Below are positions 58,311-64,000 of a stretch of DNA of 64,000 nucleotides, in pieces. The notes beneath the pieces are model-generated. The model searched no databases. It saw nothing but the letters and a program-made list of their open reading frames with translations, and had not been told where the DNA came from. The stretch lies in NCBI RefSeq assembly GCF_042678145.1, contig NZ_JBHUDG010000015.1, forward strand, positions 186,001 through 250,000, written 5' to 3'. Both the position numbers and the translations under genes were made by a program. The stretch's first letter is position 1, and every line of letters starts with the position of its first letter. The stretch comes from Pseudopedobacter beijingensis. GTDB lineage: Bacteria > Bacteroidota > Bacteroidia > Sphingobacteriales > Sphingobacteriaceae.

Positions 58311-61133
58311 TTACAAACAGTCATCTACAAGGTAAACAATTGATTCATAATTTTTTCCCACGGCATCAGACAAAGACATCTCACAAGTTTTACTGGACGA
58401 ATAATATCCATCAAAAAAACCAGAGGCATTCACTTCTTTAGCCTCCATTTCAGCTGCCGAATGTGTCAATTCAGGAAATAGAAAACCTCTGTCTCCCGCC
58501 ATTCCACAACAATTAGCATTAAACGGTACAGTTACCTGTTCGGCAAAAAATGCTGCTACTTTATTAAACTTAGCATTCAGTCCCATCTTTTTCAATGAAC
58601 AAACAGGATGCAATACGATATTCTTTTTCTTCCTTTGCAATTTTGCTCTGGGGATAATAAACTCATCAATATAATCTATACTATCAATAATCCGCATCGC
58701 ATCTAAACGTTGCCTATTCTCTTCTGTCAAATATTTACGGCTCTCTTGTAAAGTATGTGTACAGGAACTTACATCTAACATTACAGGTAACTTTCCTTGC
58801 TTACTTTCTAACCAAATTTGCTCTATAGATTGATTGGCCGCAAATGTAAAGGCCTTTTGATAACCTTTTGACGAAAACATCTGTCCGCAGCACAAAGAAG
58901 CTATCTTTTCTGGAATAATGAAACTTATGCCTACTTTAGCCGAAATACTGGCTATCGTATCTATCATATTCTTTTTGCCGCTTATAGCCGGTCCACCCAT
59001 CATTCTTGAAATACAGGTTGGCATATAAACCACAGCATCTTCGGCAGTACTTTTCACATACTTAGACTGGATATTACCTGTTGTTTTGATCTGATTAGAC
59101 CATAACGGTGTGGCAGGAACAATATTTCTCAATACCTTGGTAATTTTCACAGTAGTATTCTTACCAAATACCTGATTTAAACCATTGGCAGCCTTAACTG
59201 CAAACTCTGTTGCCGATGAGGTAATTCCAAAGTTTTTGGCTAATTGCAACGCTACATTATTGGCAAAATCACTGTGATTTTCTCGTCTCAGCCGTTTTAC
59301 CAGGTCTCCGGTATTAATATCAACCGGACAAGCCGATGCACAAGATCCATCCACAGCACAGGTATCTAGACCATCGTACTGATACTGTTCCAATAAAGTA
59401 TCATAATCTGCTTTTTTGCCTTTTTTCTTTAAAGTATGCAACTCACGCCGTACTACAATACGTTGTCTTGGTGTTAACGTCAGGTTTCTGCTTGGGCAAA
59501 CATGTTCGCAATAACCACACTCCATACATTTATCCACTTCCTGCTCTACGGTTGGCAGATCTTTAAGATGGGTAATATGCGCCTTTTTATTTTCGTTGAT
59601 AATAACACCCGGATTTAACAAATTACATGGATCTACAACCTGCTTCAATTGTTTCATGATCTCGTAAATATCATTTCCCCACTCTGTAGCTATAAACGGA
59701 GCCATATTTCTGCCCGTTCCATGCTCGGCTTTTAAAGTGCCTTTGTATTTATCTACCACCAGCGTTACCACATCTTTCAGAAATCTGTCATAACGTTCTA
59801 CTTCTGTTGGTGTGCTAAAAGATTGTGTAACTACAAAATGGATGTTTCCGTCTTTAGCATGACCAAATATAATGGCATTGCTATAATCGTAAGCTTTAAA
59901 TAACTTTTGCAAATCCAATATAGCATCGCCCAATGTATGTACAGGGAAAGCAATATCTTCCAATATTACTGTACTACCACTTGCCCTCACTGCTCCTACA
60001 GATGGGAACATACCTTTTCTTAAGGTCCATAAAAAAGCTTGTTCTGCTGGTACAGTTGTAAAAACAGCCGGACTTAACAAAGAAAGGTCTGCAGATAGCT
60101 CTAAAAACTGATTGATTTTTTGTTCCAGTTCTTCTTTTGAATCCGCCTGATATTCTATCAATAAAGCTGCCGCTGGTTCGGGCAAAGTTTTCAAAATATC
60201 CGGCACTCCTTTGATATCTTCTATAGACCGTAAAGATGCCCTATCCATTAGCTCAACTGCCTCGGCGCCCGTATCGGTTAAAGGTACAATTGCTTTACAG
60301 GCCTCGTAGATATTTGGAAAATACAATAAAGTAGTCGATTTTTCGCGATAATCATCCACTGTATTCATCACTGCCTCGGCAATAAAACCTAAAGTTCCCT
60401 CGCCTCCTATCAGCAAATGAGCCAATATATCTAAAGGATGTTCAAAATCTACAAAGGAGTTTACAGAATAACCTACGGTGTTTTTTGTCTGGTATTTGTG
60501 TCTGATAATATCAAAAAGCTCTTGATTGGCTAACACATGCTCCCTCAAACTTTTTAAGGTCGCGTAAATATCCGGACATTCTAATTGAAACCTTTCGTAA
60601 TCTGCCTGCGTTTCGGTACTGAATGTTTTCCCATTGGGAAGTATAAAACGAATATATTGGGTAGTATGATAAGAATTATGATGTACTCCGCAACACATTC
60701 CACTGGAATTGTTTGATAAAATCCCCCCCATCATCGCAGAGTTAATACTCGACGGATCGGGTCCTATTTTTTTACCGTATGATTTTAAATAGTTATTAAC
60801 CGCAGCCCCAATTACTCCGGGCTGAACTCTTACCTGTGCTCCATTATTCTCTACCTTTACTTTATTCCAATACTGACTCAGGTCTACTAAAATTCCGTCT
60901 GTGATAGATTGTCCGGAAAGACTGGTTCCTCCGGTCCTGAAAGTTAAAGGAACCTGATGCTGATGAGAAAACTTAAATAAGGCTATTATTTCATCTACCG
61001 ACACAGGCTGCACAACAGCCTTAGGTGTCAGATGATAAAACCCTGCATCAGAAGCATAAGCTACTACATCAATTAAACGGTCTTTTATACGGTTTTTAGG
61101 GATAATTGAGGTTAAGAGTTCTCCAATATTCAT
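58311..61133 (-). CDS. FAD-linked oxidase / Fe-S protein, D-lactate dehydrogenase-like
   Basis: Start taken at the ATG at 61131-61133 (MNIGELLTSIIPKNRIKDRLIDVVAYASDAGFYHLTPKAVVQP), giving 940 residues; a longer reading adds 39 unlike residues. FAD_binding_4 domain: VPLTFRTGGTSLSGQSITDGILVDLS, IGPDPSSINSAMMGGILSNNSSGMC. FAD-oxidase C domain: VILEDIAFPVHTLGDAI, IIFGHAKDGNIHFVV, KAEHGTGRNMAPF. 4Fe-4S clusters: CMECGYCEHVCPSRN near 540 and CAVDGSCASACPVDIN near 595. Two CCG motifs follow: LCCGQMFSSKG near 748 and CCGMAGDRGF near 875. It should oxidise D-lactate or a related 2-hydroxy acid and pass electrons to the quinone pool. It lies downstream of the SSS transporter gene, whose D-lactyl-ether substrates (MurNAc) would give D-lactate via MurQ. 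Confidence 0.9.
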   Translation of the reverse strand: MNIGELLTSIIPKNRIKDRLIDVVAYASDAGFYHLTPKAVVQPVSVDEIIALFKFSHQHQVPLTFRTGGTSLSGQSITDGILVDLSQYWNKVKVENNGAQVRVQPGVIGAAVNNYLKSYGKKIGPDPSSINSAMMGGILSNNSSGMCCGVHHNSYHTTQYIRFILPNGKTFSTETQADYERFQLECPDIYATLKSLREHVLANQELFDIIRHKYQTKNTVGYSVNSFVDFEHPLDILAHLLIGGEGTLGFIAEAVMNTVDDYREKSTTLLYFPNIYEACKAIVPLTDTGAEAVELMDRASLRSIEDIKGVPDILKTLPEPAAALLIEYQADSKEELEQKINQFLELSADLSLLSPAVFTTVPAEQAFLWTLRKGMFPSVGAVRASGSTVILEDIAFPVHTLGDAILDLQKLFKAYDYSNAIIFGHAKDGNIHFVVTQSFSTPTEVERYDRFLKDVVTLVVDKYKGTLKAEHGTGRNMAPFIATEWGNDIYEIMKQLKQVVDPCNLLNPGVIINENKKAHITHLKDLPTVEQEVDKCMECGYCEHVCPSRNLTLTPRQRIVVRRELHTLKKKGKKADYDTLLEQYQYDGLDTCAVDGSCASACPVDINTGDLVKRLRRENHSDFANNVALQLAKNFGITSSATEFAVKAANGLNQVFGKNTTVKITKVLRNIVPATPLWSNQIKTTGNIQSKYVKSTAEDAVVYMPTCISRMMGGPAISGKKNMIDTIASISAKVGISFIIPEKIASLCCGQMFSSKGYQKAFTFAANQSIEQIWLESKQGKLPVMLDVSSCTHTLQESRKYLTEENRQRLDAMRIIDSIDYIDEFIIPRAKLQRKKKNIVLHPVCSLKKMGLNAKFNKVAAFFAEQVTVPFNANCCGMAGDRGFLFPELTHSAAEMEAKEVNASGFFDGYYSSSKTCEMSLSDAVGKNYESIVYLVDDCL

Positions 61134-61157
61134 TTTAACACAATTAGATATTCGGAT

Positions 61158-61165
61158 GCAAACTA
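61158..61165 (-). promoter_or_regulatory. Weak candidate -7 element for dehydrogenase gene
   Basis: On the minus strand TAGTTTGC preceded by TTTA, one base off the spacing of TAnnTTTG, 25 bp before the ATG. Confidence 0.3.
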
Positions 61166-61276
61166 TAAAGAGTTTTTTAAGAAAAAAATAAAAAACGCAA
61201 TATGTAACGTATCTAAAGTTGCCACACTCAGACACATTACATATAACCATTTTTCACAAGAAGTGTTCATTAATAC

Positions 61277-61305
61277 GCCGATAAATCGGCCAGCCTTGGC
61301 AAGGC
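61277..61305. other. Two adjacent short palindromes after SSS transporter gene
   Basis: GCCGATAAATCGGC (61277-61290) and GCCTTGGCAAGGC (61293-61305) are each perfect inverted repeats and lie 27-55 bp past the transporter stop on the minus strand. They may form a double-hairpin terminator or binding sites. Confidence 0.45.
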
Positions 61306-61332
61306 CTGATTATTAACTATAAATAAGTTCTG

Positions 61333-62796
61333 TTAATCGGCTTTTTTACTTACCGCAAGCATACAAATCATAGTAATAAGAGCATTGATAATAATAAGCT
61401 CAAATCCTATAGAATACCCAAACCAGTTCAATGATTCTTTATCTACTATAAAAGACAGGATAGGAGAAAGTATACAAATATAAGGTACCAGCTTGTCTTT
61501 CACTGCTCTTTTAGAGAGCATACCAAAGGCGAATAGCCCCAACAATGGTCCATAAGTATAACCTGCAGCTTTAAAAATAGCATTTACAACAGAATCGTCA
61601 TTGATTAATTTAAATACCAATACCACTAAAAATATAAGGAACGAGAAACCTATATGTACCCAATGTCTGGTTTTTACCAATTGCGGATCATTGGTGTTTT
61701 CTTTTTTATCAAAATGCAGAAAATCTACACAAAAAGATGTTGTAAGTGCTGTTAGTGCCGAGTCTGTGGTAGCAAAAGTAGCGGCCGTTAAACCTAACAT
61801 AAATACTATTGCCGGAACAACACCCAGATAGTTTAAGGCAATTTCGGGAAATAAATGATCGGGTGTACCTAATGCCGCAGTATCTATCCCTTTTGCATGG
61901 GCATAAATATAAAGCAAGGCACCTACGCTTAAAAAGAAAAGGTTCATAACCACAAATATCCCTGTAAAAGAAAGCATATTCTTTTGTGCTTCTTTAATGT
62001 TTTTACAACTCAGGTTCTTTTGCATCAGATCCTGATCCAGTCCGGTCATGGCAATGGTAATAAATATCCCTCCTAAAAACTGTTTGATAAAATGGTTTTT
62101 ATTGGTTCCAAAATCATCCCAGAAAAATATCTTTGAATAAGAACTTTCTTTAACCGCTTCAAAAGTTTGCGCCAGGTTAAGGTCTAAACTTTTCGATATA
62201 AAATAAATGGATAATACCACAGATAGCAATAGAAAAACAGTTTGCAAAGTATCTGTGATAATAATAGTTTTCAGTCCTCCTTTAAAAGTGTACGACCAAA
62301 TCAGCACTAAACAGATAACTATAGTTACCCAAAAAGGGACATTCCAGGTATCAAAAATAAACTTTTGCAATACAATAGCCACCAGATATAACCTAAAGGC
62401 TGACCCGATGGTTCTGGATACCAGAAATATCATGGCGCCCGATTTATAGCTCCAATAACCAAAGCGTTTTTCCAGATAAGTATAAATAGAAATCAGATGC
62501 AGACGATAGTATAACGGCAATAAAACCGTTGCTATTAACAAAAAGCCCACTGCGTTACCCAGTACAAACTGAAAATAACCAAAAGCAGTTTTTTCTACAG
62601 CACCGGGAACCGAAATAAACGTTACTCCGGAAAGAGCAGTTCCTATCATACCAAAGGCAACAAAATACCATTTGGAGTTTCTGTTAGCTATAAAGAAAGT
62701 AGAGTTATCCGATGATTTTTTCGACGTAAAGTGAGATATCACTATCAGTACAGAAAAATACACCAATAAAAAGGTCAATAATAGAGCTGGAGACAT
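61333..62796 (-). CDS. Sodium:solute symporter (SSS family)
   Basis: 487 residues with about 13 membrane helices. The start LLLTFLLVYFSVLIVISHFTSKKSSDNSTFFIANRNSKWYFVAFGMIGTALSGVTFISVPG is the family N-terminus, with the sodium-site helix 1. LPLYYRLHLISIYTYLEKRFG and GLTAATFATTDSALTALTTSFCVDFL (helix 8 sodium-site Ser/Thr) are conserved. It uses the sodium gradient to import a sugar or acid. It lies between the murQ/nagZ-like genes and the lactate dehydrogenase-like gene on the same strand, which suggests an amino sugar such as MurNAc or anhydro-MurNAc, or lactate, as substrate. That is inferred from context. Confidence 0.9.
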   Translation of the reverse strand: MSPALLLTFLLVYFSVLIVISHFTSKKSSDNSTFFIANRNSKWYFVAFGMIGTALSGVTFISVPGAVEKTAFGYFQFVLGNAVGFLLIATVLLPLYYRLHLISIYTYLEKRFGYWSYKSGAMIFLVSRTIGSAFRLYLVAIVLQKFIFDTWNVPFWVTIVICLVLIWSYTFKGGLKTIIITDTLQTVFLLLSVVLSIYFISKSLDLNLAQTFEAVKESSYSKIFFWDDFGTNKNHFIKQFLGGIFITIAMTGLDQDLMQKNLSCKNIKEAQKNMLSFTGIFVVMNLFFLSVGALLYIYAHAKGIDTAALGTPDHLFPEIALNYLGVVPAIVFMLGLTAATFATTDSALTALTTSFCVDFLHFDKKENTNDPQLVKTRHWVHIGFSFLIFLVVLVFKLINDDSVVNAIFKAAGYTYGPLLGLFAFGMLSKRAVKDKLVPYICILSPILSFIVDKESLNWFGYSIGFELIIINALITMICMLAVSKKAD

Positions 62797-62945
62797 ATTA
62801 CTTATTTATCGTTGTTTAAACTTCTTAAAAAATTAGTCATTACCTACCCTCATAAATAGCAGGATGTTGTATTAAATAAGGCTTTCCCTAAATCTTTAAA
62901 CAGGCCCAAAAGCTACCCACAAGATGAGAAATATTATTCAAAAAA

Positions 62946-63761
62946 TTAATGGTGCTGATAGTTTTCTATAGCTTTTCTAACGTTACCAAATTGCTCTAAC
63001 AATTGGGCAGCCTCTTCTTGTGTTGCTCCGGTATCTGCCATAATCATTCTGATACCACGACTGAATAATTTATTGTTAGTTAACTGCATATCCACCATTT
63101 TATTTCCTTTTACCCTACCTAACTGAATCATTACGGTGGTACTTAACATATTTAACGCCATTTTCTGCGCTGTACCCGATTTCATACGGGTAGAACCTGA
63201 CACAAACTCTGGCCCCACAACAATTTCCACAGGATATTGTGCTACCGCAGCAACCGGACTCCCCGAATTACACACAATACAGCCGGTAACTATACCATTC
63301 TTATTGGCACTTTCCAATCCACCAATAACATAAGGTGTTGTTCCCGAGGCCGCAATACCTACCACTACATCATCTTCGTTAATAGCAAATTCCTGTAAAT
63401 CTAACCAGGCCTGATTATAGTCATCCTCAGCATTTTCAACTGCTTTTCTGATAGCAGTGTCCCCTCCTGCAATAATTCCAACAACCCAGTCAAATGGAAC
63501 ACCAAAAGTCGGAGGACATTCCGAGGCATCTAACACCCCTAACCTACCACTGGTTCCGGCTCCTATATAAAACAACCGCCCTCCCTTCTTCATCCTTTCT
63601 GTAGCTATTGTAGCCAATTTTTCTATCTGTGGCAAAGATTTGGATACACTATTTGCTACAGTAGCATCTTCCTTATTGATATTTGTTAAAATATCATGGA
63701 TAGACATTTTATCTAAATCATTATAATTTGATTCGCTTTCGGTTGTAAATTCCATATTCAC
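62946..63761 (-). CDS. murQ: N-acetylmuramic acid 6-phosphate etherase
   Basis: 271 residues, near the size I expect in Bacteroidota. It splits the D-lactyl ether of MurNAc-6-phosphate to give GlcNAc-6-phosphate and D-lactate. SIS fold: GGRLFYIGAGTSGRLGVLDASECPPTFGVPFDWVVGIIAGGDTAIRKAVENAEDD is the MurQ signature with the catalytic Glu in DASECPPT. VVGIAASGTTPYVIGGL and PEFVSGSTRMKSGTAQKMALNMLSTTVMI are the other family blocks. Two start codons lie close together (MNMEF). It is 27 bp after the NagZ-like gene and 149 bp before the SSS transporter gene. Confidence 0.96.
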   Translation of the reverse strand: MNMEFTTESESNYNDLDKMSIHDILTNINKEDATVANSVSKSLPQIEKLATIATERMKKGGRLFYIGAGTSGRLGVLDASECPPTFGVPFDWVVGIIAGGDTAIRKAVENAEDDYNQAWLDLQEFAINEDDVVVGIAASGTTPYVIGGLESANKNGIVTGCIVCNSGSPVAAVAQYPVEIVVGPEFVSGSTRMKSGTAQKMALNMLSTTVMIQLGRVKGNKMVDMQLTNNKLFSRGIRMIMADTGATQEEAAQLLEQFGNVRKAIENYQHH

Positions 63762-63788
63762 TTAATGATTTTTATGTTCACTTTTATA

Positions 63789-64000
63789 TTACTTCACACT
63801 TAAGCCCGTTCCGTACGAATAAGCTTTTGATATACTTACCGGCAATTTACCCGATGTATTTATTTCTTTTTTCAATACCTTCATAGCTGTTTCATGCATG
63901 ATAGGGTCATCTTCGTAACACACCACCAGATTTTTTGCATTAACTATATTGCCTGCTGCATAAGGATTACCAAATACAAAATTTAAAACGTTATTTTTTT
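63789..64000 (-). CDS. C-terminal end of GH3 beta-N-acetylhexosaminidase (NagZ-like), truncated by window edge
   Basis: About 70 codons enter from the right edge and end at TAA (63789-63791). The peptide NNVLNFVFGNPYAAGNIVNAKNLVVCYEDDPIMHETAMKVLKK and then SGKLPVSISKAYSYGTGLSVK has the GNPYA...NLVVxYED and GKLPVS...GTGL pattern that closes Bacteroidota NagZ-type GH3 proteins. It would release GlcNAc or anhydro-MurNAc from cell-wall fragments, which fits murQ 27 bp downstream. The catalytic part lies outside the window, so the subfamily is tentative. Confidence 0.75.
   Translation of the reverse strand, partial: KNNVLNFVFGNPYAAGNIVNAKNLVVCYEDDPIMHETAMKVLKKEINTSGKLPVSISKAYSYGTGLSVK

Noticed and set aside
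61134..61250. Upstream extension of the dehydrogenase reading frame
   Set aside because: The 39 added residues are Cys/Phe-rich and unlike the family; the ATG at 61133 begins the conserved sequence.

Overview
The window is chromosomal DNA of a Bacteroidota bacterium, most likely family Sphingobacteriaceae (Pedobacter or a close relative). The evidence is AT-rich DNA, two SusC/SusD polysaccharide utilization loci (PULs) each headed by an ECF sigma factor and a FecR anti-sigma factor, a T9SS C-terminal sorting domain, Bacteroidota-type TAnnTTTG promoter elements and almost no Shine-Dalgarno sequences. Family and genus are inferred from gene content, not from a marker gene.

Layout. 1-521: 3'-truncated ECF sigma factor. 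707-18237 (all minus): PUL 1, read as sigma, FecR, SusC, SusD, sulfatase, F5/8-type lipoprotein, GH78 rhamnosidase, delta-60-repeat T9SS protein, second GH78 rhamnosidase. The enzymes suggest a sulfated, rhamnose-containing polysaccharide. 18682-23381 (minus): Gfo/Idh/MocA oxidoreductase, phosphodiester glycosidase, PafA-type alkaline phosphatase and DUF4886 protein, which look like a phospho-sugar processing set. 23692-30648: small lipoprotein, Nudix-type regulator divergent from pfkA - sugar kinase-like gene - gap, a methyltransferase and asnA. 30727-34204 (minus): GT2 glycosyltransferase, ECF sigma factor, rsmG and dprA, tightly packed. 34464-44848 (plus): tgt-LptF/G permease operon, DMT transporter, an unusual 0.9-kb G-depleted gap, a large exported metallopeptidase/propeller/barrel protein, LapA-like protein, DeoR regulator and a MuiA-like protein. 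45574-55778 (plus): PUL 2 (sigma, FecR, SusC, SusD, PKD/repeat lipoprotein, BACON-GH16), probably for a beta-1,3-glucan such as laminarin. 55912-58082: aldo/keto reductase, Crp-type regulator, Gdx/SugE-type SMR exporter. 58311-64000 (minus): FAD/Fe-S D-lactate dehydrogenase-like protein, SSS transporter, murQ and the end of a NagZ-like GH3 gene, i.e. a cell-wall sugar recycling group.

Points of most interest: (1) PUL 2 is bracketed by a directly repeated ~190-bp piece of the aldo/keto reductase gene, so it looks like an inserted island that could be lost by recombination. (2) Both FecR-SusC junctions carry a GC-rich hairpin at the same distance from the fecR stop. On the strand antisense to susC each is followed by a T-rich tract, which suggests the end of a susC-leader antisense RNA. 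(3) A 0.9-kb stretch almost without G precedes a three-part outer-membrane gluzincin-like protein. (4) A Nudix-fold regulator with a degenerate Nudix box faces a glycolytic operon across a GTGTA-N5-TACAC dyad. I saw no rRNA, tRNA, CRISPR array, transposase or integrase.
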